10,613 nt of DNA from Chloracidobacterium sp. UBA7659 (GTDB lineage: Bacteria > Acidobacteriota > Blastocatellia > Pyrinomonadales > Pyrinomonadaceae), in NCBI GenBank assembly GCA_002483395.1, contig DLHV01000031.1, forward strand, positions 4,304-14,916, written 5' to 3'. Numbering within the stretch: the first letter of the stretch is position 1; each line of letters opens with the position of its first letter. Under the pieces are notes generated by a model. It saw only the letters and a program-made list of their open reading frames with translations, ran no database searches and was not told the DNA's origin. A program made the position numbers and the translations under genes. This document shows, in pieces, positions 1 to 7,190 of the stretch.

Positions 1-1428
1 CGCGAGCTGCTGTTTCGGGAGCTTGTCGCCGTGCTTCAGCAGGAAAGCCAGGCGCGCAAGATAATCATCGCAGAGCCGAACGAAAGCAAGAAATTACGGC
101 CTTTCATAACCCACGGCTATTCAACCGAAGAAAGCGTTGAGCTGATAGCAAAATTCGATGGTGCGCAGCAGAAAGGAGACGAAAAATCGTTTATACGAAC
201 GAAGAATCTGGCGGTTTTTCCGCTCCGTGCATCAAGTGCGAAGCCGGCATTCTTATTGATACAACCGCAAGCCGGTGCCGTGTTGAACGACAACAGCTCG
301 CTTCAGCCACTGCTTCGCGTTGTTGAACTGGGAATGGATGTCGTCTCGCTCCGCGCACGAGACAAGGCGACGCCGATCGAACAGGAAGCAAGTCCGTACA
401 CCTCGAATAGCCTGATGCCTGGTTTTATTCATTCGTCACCCGCGATGACATCGCTCGTCGAGGAAGTTTACAAGATCCGGTCGTCTGACGTGACGGTCCT
501 CGTAACGGGCGAATCGGGAACCGGTAAAGAGCTTGTTTCGCGTGCGATCCATGCGATCTCTAACCGCAAAGATAAGATTTTCGTTCCTTTCAACTGCACG
601 GCCGTACCCAAGGAACTTGCCGAAGGACATCTGTTCGGTTACAGGAAAGGAGCATTCACCGGAGCGGTTACGGATTCTCCGGGTATGATCCGGGCGGCCG
701 ATGGCGGCACCCTGTTTCTCGATGAAATTGGCGATCTGCCGATAGACGTTCAGCCAAAACTTTTGCGCTTTCTACAAGAAGGCGAGGTCCAGCCAATCGG
801 CGAAAAGCGGCCGATAAAGGTTGACGTGCGCGTTATTGCGGCGACGAATATGCCGCTCGAGGAAAAGGTCGCAGGCGGCACCTTCCGCGAGGATCTTTAT
901 TATCGGCTTAACGTGATCCGCCTGCGTGTGCCGCCGCTGCGCGAACGCCGTTCCGAAATTCCTCCGATTATTAACTACTACATCAATCATTATTCATCGC
1001 GCTTCGGCAAGCATGACATCACGTTTACGCCGCAAACGGTCGATCTGCTGATGGTGTGCGATTGGGAAGGCAATGTACGGCAATTGTGCAATGAAGTACA
1101 GAGGATTATCGCCCGGGCGGTGGACAATGAAGTAGTCACGCCCGACCATCTCTCGCCCGAATTGAAGCGAAGTGCACGCCCGCTGACAAATTTTGGCGAA
1201 AATTCGAATGTCAGACCGATCGCATCCTACGACAGCGCATTTTCCTTCAACACCGGCACGACCGGAGGGACGCTGGAAGACGCAGTTTGCGAACTGGAAA
1301 TGCAGATGATAAAAGGCTCGCTGGCCCGCCACAACTGGAACATCTCCCGCGTTGCAAACGAACTAGGCCTGACGCGGCGTGGGCTTTATTTGAAGTTGTC
1401 CCGTTATCGGATCGAGAAGGCGGCTTAA
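1..1428 (+). CDS. Sigma-54-dependent transcriptional activator (enhancer-binding protein), 5' partial
   Basis: This protein is an AAA+ ATPase that remodels RNA polymerase-sigma-54 closed complexes at -24/-12 promoters. The frame is open to the left edge, so the gene probably begins outside the window; an internal GTG at 31 would give 465 residues, and residue numbers below use that GTG. Residues 1 to about 125 form a divergent sensor region, possibly the end of a GAF-like domain. The central domain has Walker A GESGTGKE (160-167), an intact sigma-54-contacting GAFTGA loop (207-212) and Walker B LFLDE (D231, E232). The last 35 residues form a Fis-type helix-turn-helix (NISRVANELGLTRRGLYLKL). 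There is no receiver domain in the visible part, so control is probably by ligand or protein binding rather than phosphorylation. The intact GAFTGA loop argues that it is a true sigma-54 activator. Its targets cannot be told: no convincing -24/-12 promoter was seen here. Confidence 0.93.
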   Translation, partial: RELLFRELVAVLQQESQARKIIIAEPNESKKLRPFITHGYSTEESVELIAKFDGAQQKGDEKSFIRTKNLAVFPLRASSAKPAFLLIQPQAGAVLNDNSSLQPLLRVVELGMDVVSLRARDKATPIEQEASPYTSNSLMPGFIHSSPAMTSLVEEVYKIRSSDVTVLVTGESGTGKELVSRAIHAISNRKDKIFVPFNCTAVPKELAEGHLFGYRKGAFTGAVTDSPGMIRAADGGTLFLDEIGDLPIDVQPKLLRFLQEGEVQPIGEKRPIKVDVRVIAATNMPLEEKVAGGTFREDLYYRLNVIRLRVPPLRERRSEIPPIINYYINHYSSRFGKHDITFTPQTVDLLMVCDWEGNVRQLCNEVQRIIARAVDNEVVTPDHLSPELKRSARPLTNFGENSNVRPIASYDSAFSFNTGTTGGTLEDAVCELEMQMIKGSLARHNWNISRVANELGLTRRGLYLKLSRYRIEKAA

Positions 1429-1470
1429 AAATCCCGGCCCGGGCTGTGCCCAATTAGTCTACAAATCGGA

Positions 1471-1499
1471 GTAAATACCTTTTCCAAAGGGATATTTAC
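1471..1499. promoter_or_regulatory. Inverted repeat upstream of the secreted-protein gene
   Basis: GTAAATA (1471-1477) and TATTTAC (1493-1499) are perfect complements. Inside them CCTTT (1478-1482) pairs with AAAGG (1486-1490), leaving a 3-base loop and a 2-base bulge (1491-1492). In DNA this could be an operator about 70 bases before the next start codon; in RNA it would be a hairpin. No T tract follows, so it is not a typical terminator for the regulator gene. The role is inferred only from shape and position. Confidence 0.4.
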
Positions 1500-1566
1500 A
1501 TTTCCCAAGTTCGATACATAACTACAAAAGTCGTGTTATAGTTCTTGCAAAGTGAGGACACCAGCC

Positions 1567-2283
1567 ATGAGATCGATCTTATTTCGTCGTTTTGTTGTCG
1601 TTGTATTTACTGCCGCGTGTTTTAAGGCCGCCGTTCACGGCCAGACATTCGAATACAAAGACGGGCGTAAGCTGCAAATAGAGTTTGTTCAGGAACCTCC
1701 GTGCCAGGTAAAGATCAGCGTAAAAAGCGTTGACTTGAAGCCCGATCCCGATGAGCAACTCATCATGCTGCAGATCGAAAATGTGTCGTCTACACCCATC
1801 CGCGCGTATGCGATGATCTCAGGCGGTAACCTTCATCCAAACCTTCACACAGCGATCTTTGGTGGTACTCCGTTCGCGGCAGGCAAAACGCTGCTTCGTA
1901 GAGTTTGGCCGAACTCGCAGGAGCATTATTATTTCTTCTTCGACTATATATTGTTCGCCGACGGCTCGGTCTGCGGCCTTGATAACAGCCACCGCTCGAT
2001 CCAGATCAAAAGTTACCTTGAATCACGCGCCGCCGCGATCGTCCGGTTAAGAGAGCTCGCCTCCATTTACGTGCTTCCTGACGAATTCATTACCGCGTTG
2101 GAGACAGGTGGGGCCGGGGGTTACCTTTCATTTGATAATCCCGGGCCTCCAAATCCCGACACCATCAAATCAATGCCCCGGCGTGCATACGAACACGTCA
2201 TAGCGCACCTGCGCCAAATCGAAAAGCGCCAAAAAGAGGCCTTCGAACTCGCCGATAAACTGGAAAAAGAAATACCTCGTTAG
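1567..2283 (+). CDS. Secreted protein of unknown function
   Basis: I do not recognise a named family. The ATG at 1567 is preferred over an in-frame GTG at 1552, because GAGGA at 1554-1558 then lies at SD distance and the product begins directly with a signal peptide. The 238-residue product has an N-terminal arginine pair, a hydrophobic core (VVVVFTAACFKAAVHG) and a probable signal peptidase site near GQ-TF, so export is likely. The mature part has a beta-rich stretch with bulky aromatics (HYYFFFDYILFADGSVCG), reminiscent of uncharacterised acidobacterial exported proteins that carry an FxDYVxFADG-like motif; that resemblance is from memory. A charged helical tail (HLRQIEKRQKEAFELADKLE) could form a coiled coil. 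The gene stands alone and converges with the desulfurase gene, leaving 96 bases between them. Confidence 0.75.
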   Translation: MRSILFRRFVVVVFTAACFKAAVHGQTFEYKDGRKLQIEFVQEPPCQVKISVKSVDLKPDPDEQLIMLQIENVSSTPIRAYAMISGGNLHPNLHTAIFGGTPFAAGKTLLRRVWPNSQEHYYFFFDYILFADGSVCGLDNSHRSIQIKSYLESRAAAIVRLRELASIYVLPDEFITALETGGAGGYLSFDNPGPPNPDTIKSMPRRAYEHVIAHLRQIEKRQKEAFELADKLEKEIPR

Positions 2284-2319
2284 CGAGTTCCGGCCGCACC
2301 TATGTGAACCGAAGGCTCG

Positions 2320-2354
2320 GTCGCTGCGTGGTCCGTACTGCGAGCGGCAGCGAC
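2320..2354. terminator. 8-bp inverted repeat between convergent genes (possible terminator)
   Basis: GTCGCTGC (2320-2327) and GCAGCGAC (2347-2354) are perfect complements around a 19-base spacer, in the gap between the secreted-protein gene and the cysteine desulfurase gene. The position suits a shared terminator for the two convergent genes. No T run follows on either strand, so it is at best an atypical terminator. Confidence 0.35.
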
Positions 2355-2379
2355 AATTCATTAGAAATTACAGCGGCAG

Positions 2380-3534
2380 TCAATATTTTTCACCCACGAG
2401 CTGCCTTAGCCCGCTAATAATTCCCGGCAACGCATCGAGCACAAAATCGACTTCTTCCTCGGTATTAAATCGTCCCAGCGAAAATCTGATCGAGCCCATG
2501 GCTTGGGAATAAGGAATGTTCATCGCTTGCAGAACCGGTGACGCCGAATGATCGGCGGAGTTGCAGGCCGAGCCGGTAGAAACGCAGACACCGAGATCGT
2601 CCAAGCGGGCGAGGATCGCCTCGCCGTTGGTGTTTTCAAAGGACATGTTCGACGTGTTCGGCAGCCGCTTTGCCGGATCGGAGATGCCGTTAATACGAGA
2701 ATTTGGAATTTTGTCCAATATTTCGCTTTCCAGGCGGTCGCGAAGTGAGCGAATCCGGGCGATCGCCGACATATCTTTTACCAATTTTACCGCCGCTCCA
2801 AGTCCTACGATCTGGTGAACAGCCTGCGTTCCGGGTCGTCTGCCGTTTTCTTGCCCACCGCCAATAAACCACGGCTGCAGTGTGACGGTCTTCTTTATAT
2901 ACAGCGCCCCGACACCCTTTGGTGCATGAAATTTATGTCCTGAGATCGAATAAAGATCAATCGCCGTATTCTTAAGATCGACGGGAATTTTACCGGCAGC
3001 ATTTACGCCGTCTACATGAAACAGGGCTTTTGAATGCTCCTTCACGATCTCGGCGATGCTTTCGACAGGGAAAATGACGCCTGTTTCGTTATTCGCGTGC
3101 ATGACCGAAACAACTGCGGTGCGTTCGTTCAGAGCGGATCGAAATTGATCGAGGTCTAACTCGCCGTTTTCATCGACATCGAGCCACGTAACACTATATC
3201 TTTTCTTCTCAAGCTTTTGGCACAATTTGCGAACGGCTTCGTGCTCGACCCGCGTCGTGACGATCTGATCTCGTGCCGGATCGGCTTCGAGTGCTCCGAG
3301 GATCGCCCAGTTATCGCTTTCCGTTCCGCAGGATGTGAACACGATCTCATTTGTGTCCGACGCGCCGATTAGACCGGCAACGGATTCGCGAGCCGCGGTG
3401 ATCGCCTCGGAATTCTGCCGTCCGAACGAATAAGCGGACGACGGATTGCCGAACGAGGCACCAAGAAACGGCAGCATTGCATCTAAAACTTCCGGCGCGA
3501 CCTGCGTTGTTGCGTTGTTATCGAAGTAAATCAT
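2380..3534 (-). CDS. Cysteine desulfurase, NifS/IscS class (group I)
   Basis: This is a PLP-dependent fold-type I enzyme that turns cysteine into alanine and passes a persulfide sulfur to Fe-S cluster assembly, tRNA thiolation or cofactor synthesis. The start chosen at 3534 gives the usual N-terminus MIYFDNNATT; two upstream in-frame ATGs (3558, 3579) only add residues outside the family pattern. The product is 384 residues, normal for the family. Visible features are H98 (VEHEA), NNETG (148-152), HVDG with D175, the PLP lysine K201 in SISGHK, and the persulfide cysteine C324 in STGSACNSAD. One oddity is N178 in HVDGVNAAGK, where most relatives have glutamine. No iscU, iscR or nifU lies next to it, so its physiological partner is unknown. 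The symbol is left blank because iscS and nifS cannot be told apart here. It diverges from the cyclase gene. Confidence 0.95.
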   Translation of the reverse strand: MIYFDNNATTQVAPEVLDAMLPFLGASFGNPSSAYSFGRQNSEAITAARESVAGLIGASDTNEIVFTSCGTESDNWAILGALEADPARDQIVTTRVEHEAVRKLCQKLEKKRYSVTWLDVDENGELDLDQFRSALNERTAVVSVMHANNETGVIFPVESIAEIVKEHSKALFHVDGVNAAGKIPVDLKNTAIDLYSISGHKFHAPKGVGALYIKKTVTLQPWFIGGGQENGRRPGTQAVHQIVGLGAAVKLVKDMSAIARIRSLRDRLESEILDKIPNSRINGISDPAKRLPNTSNMSFENTNGEAILARLDDLGVCVSTGSACNSADHSASPVLQAMNIPYSQAMGSIRFSLGRFNTEEEVDFVLDALPGIISGLRQLVGEKY

Positions 3535-3562
3535 CGGGATGTTACAAAATGACGGCATCCTC

Positions 3563-3592
3563 AATTTACCATTTACCATTTACCCATTACAA
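3563..3592 (-). promoter_or_regulatory. Candidate promoter for the cysteine desulfurase gene
   Basis: Read on the minus strand, TTGTAA (3592-3587) and TAAATT (3568-3563) are separated by 18 bases and would give a transcript start about 20 bases before the ATG at 3534. The spacer consists mostly of a 7-bp tandem repeat. Both boxes are only fair matches to sigma-70 consensus. Confidence 0.25.
3564..3584. repeat. Heptamer tandem repeat, three copies of ATTTACC
   Basis: Three exact consecutive copies of ATTTACC occupy 3564-3570, 3571-3577 and 3578-3584, followed by a degenerate CATTACA. They lie between the divergent desulfurase and cyclase genes. Short 7-bp tandem repeats can change copy number by slipped-strand mispairing; whether this one does is not visible from one sequence. 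Confidence 0.8.
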
Positions 3593-3603
3593 TTAGCCTT
3601 ACC

Positions 3604-5328
3604 GTGAGCGCTTTGCTACAAATAACTGAACCAAACGGTCGTATCTGGGAGACAAATCTTGTTCCCGGAACGGTATATTCCATTGGCCGCGCCAAGGAAA
3701 ATGACATCGTGCTGAACGACCGTCGCGTTTCGCGAAAACACGCCCGCGTCACGAGCGACGGCGACCGCTTTACAATCGTGGACGGCTATTTCGAGAATGG
3801 CAATTTGATCCGTAGCGTCAACCACGTCTTCGTAAATGGAGCGCCGATGCTTGAGAAGAAGCTTGAACCGGGCGATGCAATCATCATTGGAGAGAGCAGG
3901 CTTGAGTTTAAGGCTGCCGAAGCACCAAGCCCGCCTGATACGCTTCCGGAGTTCATGAACCGTGTTGTTTCGGGCGGAAATTATGGAGCCGAGACGGTTG
4001 CTGACACTACCGAAGGTGTAAATTATGACGATAAACCGCTTGGCCACACCCAGGTCCAGCTTTCGGCCAACGAAATAATCGGCCGGCAGACACATCTGTC
4101 AATAGAATCTACTGTTGCCACAGCTGAAGAAGTAAAGGACCTCCGGCGAAAAGCGAAGATGCTCGAACTTCTTTACGAAATGAGCAAGTCGATTGGCACG
4201 GTTTTTGACTTAAAAGAAATATTTCAAAAAGCGACCGATCTGATCTTTCGCGGGACGCCGGCCGACCGCGTTGTGGCATTGATCGCGGATGAAACGATCG
4301 ACGGCAAAATATTGGATTTCAGCCTGTTTCCAATCGCTGTAAGAACCCGCGAGGCGAGCACCGATAAAGTGACTGAAAAGCTTACGATAAGCCGCACCAT
4401 TACCCAAAAGGTTATGCGTGAAAAGGTCGCCTTGCTTTCGCAGGACGCGAAGACCGACGCTCAGTTTTCCGGGGCGGAATCTATAGTTTCGCAAGGTGTG
4501 AGGTCGACGATATGCGCACCGCTGATAACCGAATCGAACGTACACGGCGTCCTTTATGCTGACCGTCTCGATCCGTTCGCGTCATTCTCGGCGGACCATC
4601 TTGAGATGATCAGCGCGGTGGCGGCCCAGACGGCCGTTACCGTAGAGACGGTCAAGGCACACAAACGCCTTGCGCGCGAAGAGGTCGCACGGGCGAATTA
4701 CAGCCGCTTCATGCCGGAATACGTCGTAAAGCAGTTGCTTGAAAATCCTAATTCGTTCCGCCTTGGCGGCGTCAACCAGCTTGTTACCGTTCTGTTTGCC
4801 GACATTCGCGGGTTCACGGCCTTCTCCGAAAAGGCAAAGCCGGAAAAGGTTGTCGGGCTGCTGAATCGTTACTTTTCGGTGATGACCGACATTATCTTCG
4901 AGCATGGCGGAACGCTGGACAAATATATCGGTGACGGGCTGATGGCGATTTTCGGGGCTCCGACGGCGACCGAAGAAGACGCTCTGAATGCAGTCAAAGC
5001 GGCGGTGACTATGCAAAAGCGCCTCGCCACGCTTAATTCCGAACTGAGTGCCGAAGGCTACGGGCAGATTTCGATCGGCATCGGACTGCACACGGGCGAG
5101 GCGACGATCGGCTATATCGGATCGGACAAGCGGTCTGAATATACAGCCATCGGCGATACGGTCAATCTTGCATCCAGGCTTGAATCGAACGCGGTCGGCG
5201 GTCAGATTCTGATGAGCGAGGCAACGGCCGCTGCAAGCGGTAACCTGATACCGGTAAATACGCTTGAGCCCTTGACGGTGAAAAACCGCGTTCAGCCTGT
5301 AGATGTGTTGGAAGTAAGGTGGAGTTAA
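3604..5328 (+). CDS. FHA-GAF class III adenylate/guanylate cyclase
   Basis: This is a 574-residue soluble signalling enzyme predicted to make cAMP from ATP. Domains in order are an FHA phosphothreonine-binding domain (about 1-105, with IGR at 27-29 and the SRKH signature at 43-46), a linker, a GAF domain (about 190-350, preceded by a helical segment), and a class III catalytic domain (about 385-574). In the catalytic domain, metal-binding aspartates D400 (FADIRGF) and D444 (YIGDG) are present, as are the transition-state residues N521 and R525 (VNLASR). K440 and T514 sit at the base-selecting positions and fit adenylate rather than guanylate cyclase. All catalytic residues are on one chain, so it should work as a homodimer. 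No membrane segment is seen. Start is GTG 3604, which begins the FHA strand directly; no SD is evident. FHA suggests control by a Ser/Thr kinase, and GAF suggests control by a small ligand; both are inferences. Confidence 0.93.
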   Translation: MSALLQITEPNGRIWETNLVPGTVYSIGRAKENDIVLNDRRVSRKHARVTSDGDRFTIVDGYFENGNLIRSVNHVFVNGAPMLEKKLEPGDAIIIGESRLEFKAAEAPSPPDTLPEFMNRVVSGGNYGAETVADTTEGVNYDDKPLGHTQVQLSANEIIGRQTHLSIESTVATAEEVKDLRRKAKMLELLYEMSKSIGTVFDLKEIFQKATDLIFRGTPADRVVALIADETIDGKILDFSLFPIAVRTREASTDKVTEKLTISRTITQKVMREKVALLSQDAKTDAQFSGAESIVSQGVRSTICAPLITESNVHGVLYADRLDPFASFSADHLEMISAVAAQTAVTVETVKAHKRLAREEVARANYSRFMPEYVVKQLLENPNSFRLGGVNQLVTVLFADIRGFTAFSEKAKPEKVVGLLNRYFSVMTDIIFEHGGTLDKYIGDGLMAIFGAPTATEEDALNAVKAAVTMQKRLATLNSELSAEGYGQISIGIGLHTGEATIGYIGSDKRSEYTAIGDTVNLASRLESNAVGGQILMSEATAAASGNLIPVNTLEPLTVKNRVQPVDVLEVRWS

Positions 5329-5355
5329 ACGCCGACGATACAGCAAGAATAGTTG

Positions 5356-5385
5356 TTGTCAGGCGCAGTTCAAAAGGAATATAAT
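5356..5385 (+). promoter_or_regulatory. Sigma-70-type promoter before the mreB-like gene
   Basis: TTGTCA (5356-5361) and a perfect TATAAT (5380-5385) are separated by 18 bases. Transcription would start near 5392, only about 10 bases before the ATG at 5402, and no SD sequence is present. The mreB-like gene is therefore probably transcribed on its own, with a very short leader. Confidence 0.6.
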
Positions 5386-5401
5386 TACCAGACCACCAAT
5401 T

Positions 5402-6475
5402 ATGCTGCGAATTTCTTCTCTGAAAAAGCTCGTGACCGATTCGATGGCGATAGACCTCGGAACCGCCAGCACGATCATCGCTGTCAAGGGCCGCGGCGTC
5501 GTTTTGGACGAGCCGTCGCTGGTTGCGATCAACGAGATGACCGAGGAGATCGTTGCGTTCGGCGAAGAAGCGGGCGATATGACGGGCCGTGAAGGCCGCG
5601 ACATCGTCGTGCGTGCTCCGCTGATCGGCGGCGTGGTCGGCGATTTTGAGCGGACGAAAAAGATGCTCGCTCACTTCGTCAAAAAGGCGAAAACCGGCGG
5701 TTCGCAGGTTTCGCTGCAGGCCGTGATGAGCATGGTCTCGGACGTGACGCACGTCGAGCAGCGCGCCCTTCTCAATGCTGCCGAGGAATCGCACATCGGC
5801 AAAGTTTTCATGATGGAGGAAGGCCTTGCCGCTGCGTTCGGAGCCGGAGTTTTGCCGACCGACAAGCGGGCTTCGGCGATAATCGATATCGGAGCGGCGA
5901 CAACGAATATCGCCATCGTTGCCAAGGGCACGATCGTTCATTCGAAGTCGGAACGCTACGGCAGCAGCTCGATAAACGAAGCGCTTGCCACGCATCTGCG
6001 GCGGCACCGGGGCTTACAGGTCGGTGAAGAGACGACCGAATTTCTCAAGACCACCTTCGCGTCGGCCTATTTGCCCGACGATATTTCGAAATCGATAGTC
6101 GTACGCGGCCGTGATGTGCAGACCGGAAGCCCGGCGGCGGTCGATATCACGACCGGCGAGGTCTATCCGATAGTTGAGGCTATCGTTCGTAAGATCGCGG
6201 AAACCGTCCGGGATACGCTGACCGAGCTTCGGCCTGAGGTTGCGGCCGATATCTATGACCGCGGTGTGATCCTGACCGGCGGCGGCGCACTTCTCGACGG
6301 CATCGACAAATACCTTCGCGGCTTTATAAATCTCCCGGTCATCGTCTCGGACGAACCTCGCTACGCCACCGTCAACGGCCTTGTGAAAATGTTCGACGAC
6401 CCTAAGCTCCTCGAACGCGTCTCCCGCAACGAACTCAGCGTCCTCCAGAACGCCGAGATCCCCTTCGAAGCATAA
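5402..6475 (+). CDS. mreB: MreB/Mbl-family actin homologue (rod shape-determining protein)
   Basis: MreB is a bacterial actin that polymerises on the inner membrane and guides the elongation-type cell-wall synthesis machinery. The 357-residue product matches the family along its length: phosphate-1 loop AIDLGTAST (16-24), VLDEPSLVA, MEEGLAAAFGAG, phosphate-2 loop DIGAATTN (162-169) and adenosine motif TGGGALLDG (292-300). The N-terminus MLRISSLKKL resembles the amphipathic, membrane-touching start of other MreBs and supports ATG 5402 over the later ATG at 5444. It is somewhat divergent: phosphate-2 is DIGAATT rather than DIGGGTT, and the usual VPSGVT segment reads MVSDVT. No mreC, mreD, rodA or pbp2 gene follows, so it may be a second MreB-like paralogue rather than the main one. 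It has its own promoter after the cyclase gene. Confidence 0.92.
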   Translation: MLRISSLKKLVTDSMAIDLGTASTIIAVKGRGVVLDEPSLVAINEMTEEIVAFGEEAGDMTGREGRDIVVRAPLIGGVVGDFERTKKMLAHFVKKAKTGGSQVSLQAVMSMVSDVTHVEQRALLNAAEESHIGKVFMMEEGLAAAFGAGVLPTDKRASAIIDIGAATTNIAIVAKGTIVHSKSERYGSSSINEALATHLRRHRGLQVGEETTEFLKTTFASAYLPDDISKSIVVRGRDVQTGSPAAVDITTGEVYPIVEAIVRKIAETVRDTLTELRPEVAADIYDRGVILTGGGALLDGIDKYLRGFINLPVIVSDEPRYATVNGLVKMFDDPKLLERVSRNELSVLQNAEIPFEA

Positions 6476-6866
6476 GTAAGAGTTAGGCGTTTACGCGTGA
6501 TCGATTCCAGGCGACAGCGCGTCACAGTTTTTGTCCCATGTCCCAGTAGTCCCACTCGCGCGGCGCATCGTCTGGAATATTGCTAAATGCTGTGCCAATT
6601 GTGGTTAACTGATATCGAGCAGAATTGCTGTCCCTGCTTGTCTCAGGCCTGTCCCAGCCATGCCTGGGACATGTAACTGACTGTGTGTATTGGGGTTGCG
6701 GTGTTTTTTGAGCCAGATTCCGCCGATTTTAGAAAAAAAATTCTGTCAACCTATTTCAGGACGAGACAATGCCAATATGGTTTCAAAGATCTCGTGCGAA
6801 ATGCGATTCCCGGCAACATGCCGAGAGCCGTCGCAAACCCATATTAGCGCCATTCACACCTAACCC
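6476..6866. other. Intergenic region without a convincing gene
   Basis: No open frame here looks coding. A 35-codon frame from ATG 6769 has arginine-rich composition and no supporting context. The stretch contains the TGTCCCAG-type repeat cluster (annotated separately) and homopolymer-like runs near 6701-6706 (T) and 6733-6740 (A). No clear terminator was found just after the mreB-like gene. Confidence 0.6.
6532..6671. repeat. TGTCCCAG repeat cluster with a perfect palindrome (REP-like)
   Basis: The motif TGTCCCA/TGTCCCAG occurs at 6532-6538 and 6539-6546, with TCCCA again just after. A second group has TGTCCCTG (6629-6636), TGTCTCAG (6639-6646) and TGTCCCAG (6650-6657), then its exact complement CTGGGACA (6664-6671) after a 6-base spacer. 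The last pair makes an 8-bp perfect stem. Starts in the second group are 10 and 11 bases apart, about one helical turn. It could be a REP-type extragenic palindrome or a multi-site protein-binding array; the sequence alone does not decide. Confidence 0.55.
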
Positions 6867-6880
6867 GTGCGCCTGATTTT

Positions 6881-7190
6881 GACGATACGAATGAAATTGA
6901 AGATAGGAACGATAGGAATGATACAATCCTCTGAGAGTTCAAAGAGTTTGGCAAGGGCGAGGGCGAAAAGCGTTCGGCGGCAAGCTCGATCACGGGCGAC
7001 GCAGTCCAGTTCGTCCGGGCCGTCCCCGGAACGGGAAATAGTTTCCGCTTCGAACACTAGCCCGATGGCACAGGCACGCCATCCTCGAGTGGCCCGCGAC
7101 AGACACCAAACCCGCCGGCCAAAAGCTCTACAAAATGGAACCGTGGCCGCCCCGCAAGCAATCAGCAGAAGCCTCGAAGCGACAACGAAA
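6881..7190 (+). pseudogene. Possible decayed coding relic with stops and frame change
   Basis: I do not recognise the family. One frame reads DDTNEIEDRNDRNDTIL and stops at TGA 6932-6934. It continues from 6935 with codons ending mostly in G or C (for example GDAVQFVRAVPGTGNSFRFE) up to TAG 7058-7060. From 7075 a different frame reads HAILEWPATDTKPAGQKLY and onwards with similar native-looking codon choice. No single frame spans the stretch with a start codon. The frame that is formally open across the region (6867-7196) and its antisense counterpart (6860-7216) have arginine-, serine- or cysteine-rich composition that looks like a shadow. The simplest reading is an old gene broken by at least one frameshift and two stops, but chance cannot be excluded. 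Confidence 0.3.

Noticed and set aside
1433..1450. GC-rich palindrome CCCGGCCCGGG after the regulator gene as a terminator
   Set aside because: The arms leave a 1-base loop and no T tract follows, so it cannot act as a standard intrinsic terminator.
3218..3230. TTGGCAC followed by TTGC inside the desulfurase gene, resembling a sigma-54 promoter
   Set aside because: The gap between TGGCAC and TTGC is 3 bases instead of 5, and the site is in the body of a gene on the other strand.
4194..4208. Near match to a sigma-54 promoter (TTGGCACG-N4-TTGA) inside the cyclase gene
   Set aside because: The -24 GG and spacing are right, but the essential -12 GC is GA, and the site lies within coding sequence with no gene start just downstream.
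4582..5346. 254-codon open frame on the minus strand
   Set aside because: It lies wholly opposite the conserved cyclase domain and is explained by that gene's codon bias.
5162..6007. 281-codon open frame on the minus strand across the cyclase and mreB-like genes
   Set aside because: It is a shadow of two well-supported plus-strand genes, and its Arg/His-rich product has no family features.
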